Notes under the pieces: generated by a model
What the model saw: the letters and a program-made list of their open reading frames with translations, nothing else
The model's database searches: none
Told to the model about the DNA's origin: nothing
Made by a program: the position numbers and the translations under genes
Shown: positions 17,058 to 26,469 of the stretch, piece by piece
How positions within the stretch are numbered: position 1 is the stretch's first letter
Layout: each line of letters opens with the position of its first letter
DNA from: Carboxylicivirga fragile
GTDB taxonomy: Bacteria; Bacteroidota; Bacteroidia; Bacteroidales; Marinilabiliaceae
Direction: 5' to 3'
NCBI GenBank assembly: GCA_025499625.1
Contig: JAFMVD010000003.1
Location: 62,001 to 126,000, forward strand
Length of the DNA stretch: 64,000 bases

Positions 17058-18535
17058 TGTCTAAACAGCAATCATCTTATCGTCAAATTTTCAAGGCTAC
17101 CTCATTGTTTGGCGGTGTTCAGGTGTTTAATATACTTATTGGTATTGTTCGAGTCAAGTTCGTTGCCATATTATTAGGTACTGCTGGTGTAGGAATGATT
17201 AGTTTGTTCAATGCCCCCATGCAAATGATAATGTCGATTACCGGACTTGGCATCGCCTTAAGTGCTGTTCGTGATATTTCAGAAGCTAGTGCTAGCGGCG
17301 AAAGAAGTCGAATTGCAAAAACTGTTTTGACATTAAGACGATGGTCGTGGTTTACTGGAATATTAGGTGCGCTTGTCACCATTGTTTTGTCACCCAAATT
17401 AAGTGAGTGGTCATTTGGTAATCAAGAGTATACCTGGGCATTTATATGGCTTTCAGTAACCATGGTGTTACAGGCCATTAGTAAGGGGCAAAATACATTA
17501 TTGCAAGGGTCACGTCGATTGAAGGATATGGCCAAATCAGGTGTCATTGGTTCTATTATCGGTTTACTTACTTCACTTCCTCTTTATTATTATTATGGAA
17601 CAGATGGTATTGTTCCTGCAATGATTATTACTGCAGTGACCGCATTAATTCTATCTTGGTATTTCGCAAGAAAAATTGAGGTGGATAAAGTCAAGATGTC
17701 CTATAAAAGCACAGTGAAATCTGGTATGGGCATGGCTAAACTTGGTATGTCAATGACCTTAGCTGGCTTTATCACAGCTTTTTCTGCCTACATATTAAAT
17801 GCTTTCATTAGTAATATTGGTGGAATTGAGCAAGTTGGTTTGTATGGTGCTGGATGGGGTGTAGTAGGGCAATATACTAGTATTGTTTTTACTGCTATGG
17901 CAACGGATTATTTCCCTAGATTATCTGCTATCCAGCAGGACAATGGAGCAGTTAAAGACTTGGTGAAACAACAAAGTGAAACGGCCTTATTAATAATGAC
18001 ACCATTGCTTGCATTGCTGATTGTGTCAATGCCTTTGGCAATTCGTGTTTTATATACCGCGGAGTTTTTGCCAGTGGTTATGTTTGCTAATCTGACAATA
18101 TTGGGGATGCACTTTAAGACCATTTCCTGGGCAATGGGATATGTTTACTTAGCGAAGGGCGATGGAAAACTTTTCCTTATTATGGAAATAGCAGCGGGCA
18201 TGATTATTTTAGGATTTAACCTACTGTTTTATTATTATTTTGGCATTAATGGATTAGGTGTTTCATTTATAATTTCTTATTTCATAGGTATGGTAGGCTC
18301 ATATGTTGTACTTAATAGAAAATACAAATTAAGTTTTCAACGAAGCTTTTATTATAAGTCACTATTGACGTATGTAATTGTAGCTGTTTCTTTCTCAACA
18401 GTTTTCATAGAAAATGAATATTTAAGATATGGAACAGGCATTATTGTGTTGATTTGTGCCACACTTTATTCAATTTACAAGCTCAACCAGTTGATGGATT
18501 TAAAATCATTGATTTTAAAGAAGTTCAATAAATAA
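17057..18535 (+). CDS. Wzx/WzxE-type O-antigen flippase (second of two)
   Basis: 492-residue polytopic protein with about 12 membrane segments. Seen: FKATSLFGGVQVFNILIGIV, RVKFVAILLGTAGVGMISLF and GLGIALSAVRDISEA near the N-terminus, a signature of WzxE-like flippases, which move lipid-linked repeat units containing amino sugars and ManNAcA. Presence of wecB/wecC and an amino-deoxy sugar module immediately upstream fits this family. It is unlike the Wzx at 3848, so it probably serves a different repeat unit. Confidence 0.88.
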   Translation: MSKQQSSYRQIFKATSLFGGVQVFNILIGIVRVKFVAILLGTAGVGMISLFNAPMQMIMSITGLGIALSAVRDISEASASGERSRIAKTVLTLRRWSWFTGILGALVTIVLSPKLSEWSFGNQEYTWAFIWLSVTMVLQAISKGQNTLLQGSRRLKDMAKSGVIGSIIGLLTSLPLYYYYGTDGIVPAMIITAVTALILSWYFARKIEVDKVKMSYKSTVKSGMGMAKLGMSMTLAGFITAFSAYILNAFISNIGGIEQVGLYGAGWGVVGQYTSIVFTAMATDYFPRLSAIQQDNGAVKDLVKQQSETALLIMTPLLALLIVSMPLAIRVLYTAEFLPVVMFANLTILGMHFKTISWAMGYVYLAKGDGKLFLIMEIAAGMIILGFNLLFYYYFGINGLGVSFIISYFIGMVGSYVVLNRKYKLSFQRSFYYKSLLTYVIVAVSFSTVFIENEYLRYGTGIIVLICATLYSIYKLNQLMDLKSLILKKFNK

Positions 18536-18545
18536 ATATAGTTAA

Positions 18546-19517
18546 ATGACCCCATTAGTTTCTGTTATTATCTCGGCCTATAATTCTTCGGGCTTTATTA
18601 TTGAAACTTTGCAAAGTATCAAAGAACAGTCGTATGAAAATGTAGAACTCATTATTACCGACGACTATTCGACTGATGATACGGTTGAGGTATGCGAAAA
18701 ATGGATTGAGACTAATGGAGATAGATTCATTAATGCGATTGTTTTAAAATCAGATGTTAATACTGGCGTTTCTGCCAATGCCAATAGAGGATTAAAACAA
18801 GCTAAAGGCGATTGGGTAAAATTACTCGGTGCAGATGATACCTTAAAAATAGATTGTCTTAAAGATAATGTTCATTGGGTCGTTACTCATCCAGAGGTAA
18901 AAGTATTATTATCTCGGATTGAAATATACATGGATACTTTTGATAAGAATAACCTTATTGAAACAACGCCAGGTATTCCTTATAGTCCTGAAGGTATTCT
19001 TGGGGAAAGCAGAAGTGCTGAATCGCAATACAAGATGTTATTGGTCAGCGATAGGATACATTTTACGCCATCAATTTTTTTTAATACTGAAACAGTTAGA
19101 AAGGTTGGCGGATTTGATGAGCGATTCCGGTTGTTAGAAGATTATCCTTTATGGTTAAACTTAACAAGAGCAGGATTTAAGATTCACTTCATGGAGAAAA
19201 TTACTGTTAATTATCGTCGACATAAGAAAGCGATCAATAATACAGGTATTAATTATTTAATAAACCCTAATTATTTTAGATCTGAGGAATTCAGAAAAAT
19301 ATATACCTACCAATATTTACCTTTGGATTTAAGATGTAGTGCGCGATTATTTTGGTTATATTCACAGTTGTTCAGAGCTGAAAAGAATAATAAAAATACA
19401 GTGTGGCGTAAAAGAGTATTCTCTTTATTAACATTTTATCTTAATCCATTTACTTATGTGATTTGGTTAAGAAAGAGACTAATACCAAGTGTTCGGCAAA
19501 GTGAGTTCTATATATAA
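18546..19517 (+). CDS. GT2 glycosyltransferase
   Basis: 323-residue family 2 enzyme. Seen: PLVSVIISAYNSSGFIIETL at the N-terminus, ITDDYSTDDT for nucleotide binding, LGADDT as the metal-binding DxD-type site, and GGFDERFRLLEDYPLWLNL in the acceptor/catalytic region. It lies 10 bp after the flippase gene and begins a run of glycosyltransferases that presumably assemble the repeat unit from the sugars made upstream. No transmembrane segments of note. Sugar specificity unknown. Confidence 0.87.
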   Translation: MTPLVSVIISAYNSSGFIIETLQSIKEQSYENVELIITDDYSTDDTVEVCEKWIETNGDRFINAIVLKSDVNTGVSANANRGLKQAKGDWVKLLGADDTLKIDCLKDNVHWVVTHPEVKVLLSRIEIYMDTFDKNNLIETTPGIPYSPEGILGESRSAESQYKMLLVSDRIHFTPSIFFNTETVRKVGGFDERFRLLEDYPLWLNLTRAGFKIHFMEKITVNYRRHKKAINNTGINYLINPNYFRSEEFRKIYTYQYLPLDLRCSARLFWLYSQLFRAEKNNKNTVWRKRVFSLLTFYLNPFTYVIWLRKRLIPSVRQSEFYI

Positions 19518-19549
19518 TTGATTACTATTATTCAATAAATACTGAAAAG

Positions 19550-20584
19550 ATGAAGCGCCTTTCAATTGTTGTTCCTATGTATAATGTTGAACCTTTCGTG
19601 GAGAAATGTTTACGTTATCTAGTGGAGCAGGATATTCCGCAAGAGGAGTATGAAATCATTTGTGTTAATGATGGTTCTCCGGATAATAGTAGAGATATTG
19701 TATTAAAGTTTAAGGAGAAGTATTCCAATGTCGTGTTACTTGATCAAGAAAATCAAGGGGTTTCTATGGCTAGAAATAATGGTATTGATATAGCAACAGG
19801 AAAATACCTGTTATTTATTGATCCTGATGATTATACTGACTCAAATTGCTTTAAAAACATCCTTCAGAAAGCTGATGATAATGATGCTGAGGTCGTACAT
19901 CTTGGTTTTACAGTTCTCGATGAGTTTGATAAGGAAAAGGCTGCTGTTCATCATGAGGGAATAAGCACTACTGTTGTTGAAGGAATTAAAGCATATTCAT
20001 TATGCCACGTAGAAGGTAGGCCAGATCCAGATAGAATTTATGGTATTTTAATTAAAAGAGATCTTTTAAATACTTATAAACTTAGGTTTTTGGAAGGCGT
20101 ACCGTACCTTGAAGATGGTGAATTAATGACTCGTATTTCATGCATTGCAAGTCGTTGTTTATTTATTAAAGGGACATTTTATTGGAGAACAACAAGGCCT
20201 GGTTCAGCTACAAATAGTGACTTATTTTATTCAAAAAGAGCAATTGATGGATTTATTAAGTCTGCTTCTAATTTAAGAGTTTTCAGAGAAACATTGTCTT
20301 TAAGTGTAGAACAGAGACAATACTTGAATCAGCCTATTGTAAAGTATGTTATTCTTTCTTTGTCAGCTTCGAGTAAATTTACCGATTACAAAACATATAG
20401 ATATGTTCGTGCCAGTTTGTTGAAAAATAATTTCAATAAATTAGAACTGGAAGGTATAGATAAAACATATAAGAAGTTGGGTGGATTCTTTAACATCTCA
20501 ATTAGTCTATTACATTGCTATCTTTTGTTTAGACCAATAGGGTTATCTGTAAAAAATATATTAAACAAATTAAAGTTTAAATAA
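19550..20584 (+). CDS. GT2 glycosyltransferase
   Basis: 344-residue GT2 enzyme. Seen: RLSIVVPMYNVEPFVEKCL, CVNDGSPDNS, NQGVSMARNNGI, and FIDPDDYT as the DxD site, all in the first 100 residues, then PYLEDGELMTRI, a position used for the catalytic base in this family. The pattern resembles capsule-type transferases such as EpsH/WaaV-like enzymes. The stop codon abuts the TTG start of the following gene. Confidence 0.87.
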   Translation: MKRLSIVVPMYNVEPFVEKCLRYLVEQDIPQEEYEIICVNDGSPDNSRDIVLKFKEKYSNVVLLDQENQGVSMARNNGIDIATGKYLLFIDPDDYTDSNCFKNILQKADDNDAEVVHLGFTVLDEFDKEKAAVHHEGISTTVVEGIKAYSLCHVEGRPDPDRIYGILIKRDLLNTYKLRFLEGVPYLEDGELMTRISCIASRCLFIKGTFYWRTTRPGSATNSDLFYSKRAIDGFIKSASNLRVFRETLSLSVEQRQYLNQPIVKYVILSLSASSKFTDYKTYRYVRASLLKNNFNKLELEGIDKTYKKLGGFFNISISLLHCYLLFRPIGLSVKNILNKLKFK

Positions 20585-21742
20585 TTGAAAATTCTTTTTT
20601 GTTATCGGAATTGGATGAACCCCAATAAAGGAGGTGTTCAAAGAGTATCAGATACCTTAGCAAATTATTTTAAGACAAAGGGGCATCAGTTGTACTATCT
20701 TACTTTTGAGTATGAGAAAGAAGATAAGTATCAATTTCCTGCAGAGCTTATTCAGCTACCTGACTCAGATTTTTATTCTGAGGTAAATGTGCGTTTTTAT
20801 CACAAATTACTGGATGATTTATCCATAGATATAATGATAAATCATGATGCAGCAAATGATCGTTCAAGGCTATTTCTGAACACAGGAAGAAGTTCAGTGA
20901 AAAAAATATCATTATACCATACTGATCCGCTGCATGAATTAAATCGTAAACCTAATTTAGGCGGACGAATTAATAATGAACTGCTAAGAAATTTAGTTGT
21001 CAATAACTTGTCAGGTTTAATACAAAAGTTAAGAATTGGCAAGAAGAAAAAGCAGATCAAAGATTTATTACGAAATAGTGATCGATTAATTGTTTTATCG
21101 AAGCAACACAAACAAAGAATCGAGACTGTTCTTAATATAAAAACACCAAAAATTGTGGCCTTATCAAATCCCATAGCGATTCTTAATGTGGAAGGTGAAA
21201 TACTCAAAAAGAAACAAATTCTGTTCGTTGCGCGCATGGAATTAGTTGTGAAACGGCCTGATAAGATGTTAAAAATATGGTCAAGAATAAATGATAAACA
21301 TCCCGATTGGGAGCTTATTTTTTTAGGAGATGGACCTGAGAAAGATAAAATGATTGAGTTAGCATCCTCTCTCAATATTAGTAATGTACGATTTGAAGGC
21401 TTTGTTTTACCAGCACCTTACTATCAAGAAGCATCAGTATTATGTATGACTTCGGAATATGAAGGATTCCCTTCTGTTTTGGTAGAAGCTATGGAGAAAG
21501 AGATGGCGCCAGTAACTTTTAATAATTGGATTTCATTAAAGGATGTGATTGATGATGGTAAAAATGGATTGTTAGCCTCAAGAGATAATCTCGATCAGTT
21601 TGCTGAGAAGCTTGATAAATTACTTTCTGAAGATAGCTATAGGAATGAGATAGCTTTAAATGCGAAAGTTTCAGTTGCTAAATTTAAAGTCGAAAACATT
21701 GGGCCTCTTTGGGAGCAACTATTCAAAGAACTGGTTAATTAG
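20585..21742 (+). CDS. GT4 glycosyltransferase
   Basis: 385-residue GT-B enzyme starting with TTG directly after the upstream TAA; the N-terminal strand MKILFCYRNWMNPNKGGVQR only fits this start. Seen: GGVQRVSDTLANYF in the acceptor domain, a lysine-rich linker, LFVARMELVVKRPDKMLKIW in the donor domain, and SEYEGFPSVLVEAMEKEM, the E-x7-E GT4 motif. Use of TTG with no spacing suggests low or coupled translation. Sugar unknown. Confidence 0.87.
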   Translation: MKILFCYRNWMNPNKGGVQRVSDTLANYFKTKGHQLYYLTFEYEKEDKYQFPAELIQLPDSDFYSEVNVRFYHKLLDDLSIDIMINHDAANDRSRLFLNTGRSSVKKISLYHTDPLHELNRKPNLGGRINNELLRNLVVNNLSGLIQKLRIGKKKKQIKDLLRNSDRLIVLSKQHKQRIETVLNIKTPKIVALSNPIAILNVEGEILKKKQILFVARMELVVKRPDKMLKIWSRINDKHPDWELIFLGDGPEKDKMIELASSLNISNVRFEGFVLPAPYYQEASVLCMTSEYEGFPSVLVEAMEKEMAPVTFNNWISLKDVIDDGKNGLLASRDNLDQFAEKLDKLLSEDSYRNEIALNAKVSVAKFKVENIGPLWEQLFKELVN

Positions 21743-21783
21743 TAAAAGAACAGATAAAACAAAGAGCTTTAATTAAAAAGTAA

Positions 21784-22887
21784 ATGTCGGATAAAAAGAA
21801 TATCTTATTAGTTTCAAGTGCATTTTACCCTGAAATATCACCTCGAAGTTTTCGAGCGACAGAATTGGCTAAAGAGTTCTTTAGGCAAGGACATTCAGTA
21901 ACCGTTATTACTAAGCATAGAGATGCAGATTATTCTGATTTATTGAATGAATATCCTTTTCAATTTAAAATGTGGAAAAAAGTTTCGTTCCCTTCTGTAC
22001 CTCAATTTGAGTCAAAACCGTTATCTATTATTTCAGCCGTATTAACACGCTTGTTGTTAATGTTTTTTGAATACCCTGGAATTGAAGAAATGTTTAGGGT
22101 TAGAAAAATGTTAAAAACAGAGAAGGATTATGATTTGATGATTTCCTTTGCTGTTCCTTATCCTGTTCATTGGGGCGTAGCTTGGAGTCGCAAGAAAAGT
22201 CACCGAATTTCGAAAACTTGGGTAGCTGATTGCGGAGATCCATATATGGGCGATGTCCTTGATTCGTTTAGAAAATTGTTTTACTTCAGTTTTCTCGAAA
22301 AAGCCTTTTTTCGTAAAGCGGATGCAGTTGCTATTCCTGTAGAAAGCGCAATAGATTCGTATTATAAACAGTTTCATGATAAAATTAAGATTATACCTCA
22401 AGGATTCGACTTTGACATTAATAAACCAAAGTCAGAAGTAAACAATAAAGTGCCGCAATTTGCTTATGCGGGAGGCTTTTTAAAAGGCATTCGAGATCCA
22501 GAGTTGCTTTTGAGTTTTTTATCTAAGATTGCTAAACCGTTTGTGTTTCATGTTTTCACAAATCAACCTGAGCTTTTGTTACCCTATAAAGAGCGTTTAA
22601 AAGATAAGTTGAATATTCGAGCATATATTCCTAGAAGCGAGCTTATGGAAGTGCTTGGGAAAATGGACTTTCTTATAAACTTTGATAATAATACAACAAG
22701 GAATGTTCCTAGTAAACTTATTGATTACGCAATAACGGGTAGACCGGTATTAAATATTGATAAGAATTTTCAATTTAATTGTATTGAGAAGTTTATAGAG
22801 CAGGATTATTCTAATAAGTTGAAACTTCCCGATATTAACAATTATCATATTAGCAATATATCTCGAAGCTTTTTAGATATCATGTAG
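21784..22887 (+). CDS. Probable GT4-like glycosyltransferase
   Basis: 367 residues with a GT-B layout. Seen: SSAFYPEISPRSFRATELAK at the N-terminus, as in WbuB/WcaI-type transferases; ADCGDPYMGD near the middle; IPQGFD at the domain joint; and a weak donor-site region (FDNNTTRNVPSKLIDYAITG) in which the usual E-x7-E glutamates are not obvious, with VPSKLIDY carrying the substrate-loop role instead. Family membership is therefore probable but distant. It sits between a GT4 and the polymerase gene. Confidence 0.72.
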   Translation: MSDKKNILLVSSAFYPEISPRSFRATELAKEFFRQGHSVTVITKHRDADYSDLLNEYPFQFKMWKKVSFPSVPQFESKPLSIISAVLTRLLLMFFEYPGIEEMFRVRKMLKTEKDYDLMISFAVPYPVHWGVAWSRKKSHRISKTWVADCGDPYMGDVLDSFRKLFYFSFLEKAFFRKADAVAIPVESAIDSYYKQFHDKIKIIPQGFDFDINKPKSEVNNKVPQFAYAGGFLKGIRDPELLLSFLSKIAKPFVFHVFTNQPELLLPYKERLKDKLNIRAYIPRSELMEVLGKMDFLINFDNNTTRNVPSKLIDYAITGRPVLNIDKNFQFNCIEKFIEQDYSNKLKLPDINNYHISNISRSFLDIM

Positions 22888-22894
22888 TTGACAT

Positions 22895-24151
22895 ATGTTA
22901 AGTAAGGCAATCAAATACAATACTAATTCTGTAGCGACTGATAATAAGTATTTTTTAATACTTTTTATTGTATGGCCATTTCTGGCCTTTGTATTTGCAA
23001 TTTTGAACTATAGTAGGCCTATTGCTAAAAAAATAGTCTATTTATTTATGGTATATATCGGCTTAACATTTGTTGTAAATATATTTGCTGATGGTGCTGA
23101 ATATGCAAGGCGATTGGTGAAGTTCTCATATCTGCCTTTTTCTGATTTTTATCAGATGATTGGAGGAATGTACTCATCGGATACAACTGTTGATATTGTG
23201 CAGCCATTAATTACCTTTATTGTAAGTCGATTCACAAGTCATTACAGTGCCTTGTTTGCAGTATTTGCCGCCGTATTTAGCATTGCGCATGTCAAATCAA
23301 TAAATCTTCTTTACAATCGCTTTAAAGAAAATATGGGATGGCATACATATCTTTTTATGGCTTTCTTTGTTTTTATTTTACCTGTTACTGCTATTAACGG
23401 GTTTAGGATGTGGACGGCAATATGGATATTCTTTTATGGTGCTTACTATGTTATTTTATACAAGGATGCTAGGTACTTATTAATTACCTTAAGTGCTTGT
23501 CTTGTTCATTTTAGCATGATTTCAGTAAATGCCCTATTGGTAATTTATTATTTTGCAGGTAATCGCAATTCTATTTATTTTTCCTTAGCTGTTCTATCAT
23601 TCATATTGCCTAGCTTTATGGGGCCTGTTTTTGAAGTTATATCTCAAAAATTAGGTGGTGCATTGGAAACTCGATATGAGATGTATTCTAATGAAGAGTA
23701 TGCTTCCGGAAGAAGACAAACGATGCAGCAAGCGATATGGTATGTAAGTTTTGGTAGAGACATAATATTCTATTACTTATCCATTGCCATTATGATAGTA
23801 GGATATACTTACCGAAATATAGAAATCAAAAAGGAGGATAAAAATCTATATAGTTTTTTATTATTACTGATATCCTTTGTTAATTTTGGTAAAACAATCC
23901 CATCCTTTGGAGGAAGGTTTCAAATTCTATTTGTTCTTTTCGGTACACTATATATGTTAATGTATTATATAAAGAAGCCAACGGGTAGAGTATACCCATT
24001 AGCTTTGATTGGTGTATTTCCTATGTTGATATTTGCAGCTTTACAGTTTAGAAATGCCGCAGATTGTATAAATGCGTGGATTATTACACCTGGTTTCTGC
24101 TTACCGTTATTTGTAACAGAAATATCTTTGTCTGATTTTCTATTTAATTAA
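22895..24151 (+). CDS. EpsG-family polysaccharide polymerase (second polymerase)
   Basis: 418-residue polytopic protein. Seen: about ten membrane segments, FADGAEYARRL and PLITFIVSRFTSHYSALFAV in the first third, then NGFRMWTAIWIFFYGAYYV with the Asn-x-x-R pattern characteristic of EpsG family proteins, followed by LSACLVHFSM. EpsG members act as Wzy-like polymerases in exopolysaccharide loci. Together with the Wzx at 17057 it makes a complete assembly unit. It differs completely from the Wzy fragment at 1-981. Starts 7 bp after the preceding stop. Confidence 0.82.
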   Translation: MLSKAIKYNTNSVATDNKYFLILFIVWPFLAFVFAILNYSRPIAKKIVYLFMVYIGLTFVVNIFADGAEYARRLVKFSYLPFSDFYQMIGGMYSSDTTVDIVQPLITFIVSRFTSHYSALFAVFAAVFSIAHVKSINLLYNRFKENMGWHTYLFMAFFVFILPVTAINGFRMWTAIWIFFYGAYYVILYKDARYLLITLSACLVHFSMISVNALLVIYYFAGNRNSIYFSLAVLSFILPSFMGPVFEVISQKLGGALETRYEMYSNEEYASGRRQTMQQAIWYVSFGRDIIFYYLSIAIMIVGYTYRNIEIKKEDKNLYSFLLLLISFVNFGKTIPSFGGRFQILFVLFGTLYMLMYYIKKPTGRVYPLALIGVFPMLIFAALQFRNAADCINAWIITPGFCLPLFVTEISLSDFLFN

Positions 24152-24162
24152 AACATCTGTAA

Positions 24163-25278
24163 ATGTTTGTTCTAAATAATACTAAAAAGCATTTACTAAA
24201 CTTCTCCGGTCATAGATTAAAGAAGAAATATGTCCTCTTTGAATCTGACGATTGGGGTAGTGAGCGAATACCATCAAATGAAAGTGTCGATTTTCTTAGT
24301 AAAAAAGGTGTTGATGTAAAAAAGAATCCGTTTAATTATTTGGATTCTTTAGAATCAGATGATGATTTGTCTGCTACTTTTGAGATGCTTAGAAATCATG
24401 TTGATCACCTTGGAAATCATCCTGTAATAACTGCTAATAGTGTTGTTGCTAATCCTGATTTTGAGAAGATAAAAGCCTCGGGTTTTAAAGAATATCATTT
24501 TGAAAAAAGCACAGATACCTATGCCAATAAAGGTAATGCAAAGAATGCTTTTGAGATCATCAAGCAAGGAATGAAGGAAGGGGTTTATCATCCCCAATTT
24601 CATGGTAGAGAACATGTCAATGTAGAGCAGTGGCTTAAAGCTTTGCAATCAGGAAATCAAGTGCTACTTGATGCATTTAATACTGGTGTATTCGGTATTG
24701 ATTTAGATATTGATTTAACCAACAGGAGCAACTTTATGGCTGCCTTTGATGCACATTCTAATCAAGGTATTGCTTTACATGAAGATATAGTATCGGAAGG
24801 CACTTCAATGTTTGAAGAATTATATGGCTTTCGATCAGAATCATTTATTGCACCTTGTTATGTGTGGCATAATTCGCATAACGATGTTTTGTGGAAAAAT
24901 GGAATAAAATATTTTCAAGGATTACCAGTACAATTATCGCCAGATGCGGTGAAGCAATACAAACGAATATATCATTATCAAGGTCAGAAGAATAAATTAG
25001 GTCAACGATATTTTGTACGTAATTGTTTTTTTGAACCATCACTTAAACCCACGTTTAACTGGATTGATGATGTTTTGAATCGTCTTAAGATCATTTTTTT
25101 TTGGGGCAAACCAGCTATAATTGGAACACATCGTATTAATTTTGTTGGTAGCTTGAATGAAGATAATCGAAAGGTTAATTTAACTATGCTTGATGAATTA
25201 ATTAAACGAATGTTAAAGCTCTGGCCTGATATTGAATTTATAACAACTGATAAGTTAGGGAATCTTTATAAAAACTAA
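24163..25278 (+). CDS. Divergent CE4-like polysaccharide deacetylase-type protein (paralog 1)
   Basis: 371 residues; I recognise no named family, but it is a clear paralog of the gene at 32520. Seen, in order: FESDDWGSERIP near residue 28, PQFHGREHVNVEQW at about 145, FIAPCYVWHN at about 225, NGIKYFQ, KNKLG, RNCFFEP, GTHRINFVG near 325, and LWPDIEF near the C-terminus. An N-terminal Asp-Asp, a His-x-x-x-His, an Ala-Pro step and a late His follow the motif order of CE4 metal-dependent deacetylases, though each motif differs from the canonical form. No signal peptide. Inferred role: a hydrolase or deacetylase acting on a sugar intermediate in the cytoplasm. Activity is unproven. Confidence 0.6.
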   Translation: MFVLNNTKKHLLNFSGHRLKKKYVLFESDDWGSERIPSNESVDFLSKKGVDVKKNPFNYLDSLESDDDLSATFEMLRNHVDHLGNHPVITANSVVANPDFEKIKASGFKEYHFEKSTDTYANKGNAKNAFEIIKQGMKEGVYHPQFHGREHVNVEQWLKALQSGNQVLLDAFNTGVFGIDLDIDLTNRSNFMAAFDAHSNQGIALHEDIVSEGTSMFEELYGFRSESFIAPCYVWHNSHNDVLWKNGIKYFQGLPVQLSPDAVKQYKRIYHYQGQKNKLGQRYFVRNCFFEPSLKPTFNWIDDVLNRLKIIFFWGKPAIIGTHRINFVGSLNEDNRKVNLTMLDELIKRMLKLWPDIEFITTDKLGNLYKN

Positions 25279-25364
25279 ATAAGTTGTGTAATTACTATTA
25301 AATTAGTGTTGAAATTATACCCCGATAATAATTAACTCGAAGAAAACGGAATAAATAAAATACA

Positions 25365-26468
25365 ATGAGATACGTTAATAAATATTTACGGAACCTTGCA
25401 CCATATAAATTGGCTTCTCATAAAATTTGGGATGTACCTAAAAGCGAAAGAAGCAATATTTTAAAACTAGATTGGAATGAAGCAACAATTCCACCAAGCC
25501 CTCTGGTTCATGAGCGATTGATGGAGTTGATGAATGATCAACCTGATTATAATCTATATCCAAGTTCTTATTGTGAAGAGTTGCACAAAGCTTTTGCTGA
25601 ATATGCAGGAGTGCCAAAGGGTAACTTACAATACTTTGCTAGCTCTGATGTGTTACACGAGTATATTGCACGTGTTTTTATTAGTGTTGGAGATCCGGTT
25701 TTAATTTTAGGGCCTACCTACGATAATTTTCGTTTGACTTGTGAAGCTCAGGGAGGAAAAGTCTACTATAGTGAATATACCAATGATTTTACGCTTTCGG
25801 AGAGTCGTTTTGAAAATGATATTTACCGTACCAATCCATCATTGGTTTATATCTGTAATCCTAATAATCCTACAGGCAACTTACTACCACTTGATTATTT
25901 AGAGAGGTTGTTGAGTACTTTTACTGAAACATTATTTTTAATTGATGAGGCCTACTTTGAGTTTATTGGTGTAACAGCTAAAGAATTAATATTTAAGTAT
26001 GATAATATACTTATCTCTAGAACAATGTCGAAGGCATTTGCCTTGGCTTCTTTTAGAGTTGGTTATATGTTGTCTTCTGTTGACAATATCAATACTATTT
26101 CTAAAGTTCGTAATCCTAAGAATTTTACAACTTTTGCTCAAGTAGCTGCTATTGCCGCCTTGAATGACGTAAAATACATGTATGATTACGTTAAGGAGGT
26201 GAACAAGGCAAAGAAAGAATTTGTACAATTCATTAGCTCTATGAGTCCTTCGTTAGAGACATTTAATGATGCGGGTAACTTTTTGTTGATTCGAGTATCA
26301 AGTTTAGTGAATAAAAATGATTTGATAGCACACTTTGAAGCATCGGATATTTTCGTTCGTGATTTTGCACATAGTTCATTGTTACTAGATTGTTTCAGAA
26401 TTACCATTGGCACACGTGAACAAATGAAACGTGTACAAGGTGTTATCAAGCAATTCCTGAATAAGTAA
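25365..26468 (+). CDS. HisC-like PLP aminotransferase
   Basis: 367-residue fold-type I class II aminotransferase. Seen: LDWNEATIPPSP near the N-terminus, ICNPNNPTGN, LIDEAYFEF (Asp194 pairs with the PLP ring), RTMSKAFALASFRVGY with Schiff-base Lys223 and phosphate-binding Arg231, and CFRITIGTREQM with the carboxylate-binding Arg. This is the histidinol-phosphate aminotransferase/CobD-like family. In a surface-glycan locus next to a HAD phosphatase, I infer that it makes or decarboxylates a small phosphorylated amino compound used as a non-sugar substituent, rather than histidine. No other his genes are here. The HAD gene starts 1 bp after its stop. Confidence 0.82.
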   Translation: MRYVNKYLRNLAPYKLASHKIWDVPKSERSNILKLDWNEATIPPSPLVHERLMELMNDQPDYNLYPSSYCEELHKAFAEYAGVPKGNLQYFASSDVLHEYIARVFISVGDPVLILGPTYDNFRLTCEAQGGKVYYSEYTNDFTLSESRFENDIYRTNPSLVYICNPNNPTGNLLPLDYLERLLSTFTETLFLIDEAYFEFIGVTAKELIFKYDNILISRTMSKAFALASFRVGYMLSSVDNINTISKVRNPKNFTTFAQVAAIAALNDVKYMYDYVKEVNKAKKEFVQFISSMSPSLETFNDAGNFLLIRVSSLVNKNDLIAHFEASDIFVRDFAHSSLLLDCFRITIGTREQMKRVQGVIKQFLNK

Positions 26469-26469
26469 G

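Noticed and set aside
20842-21375. Long minus-strand ORF (177 codons) opposite a GT4 gene
   Set aside because: It lies entirely inside a well-supported plus-strand glycosyltransferase and its translation has no recognisable domain.
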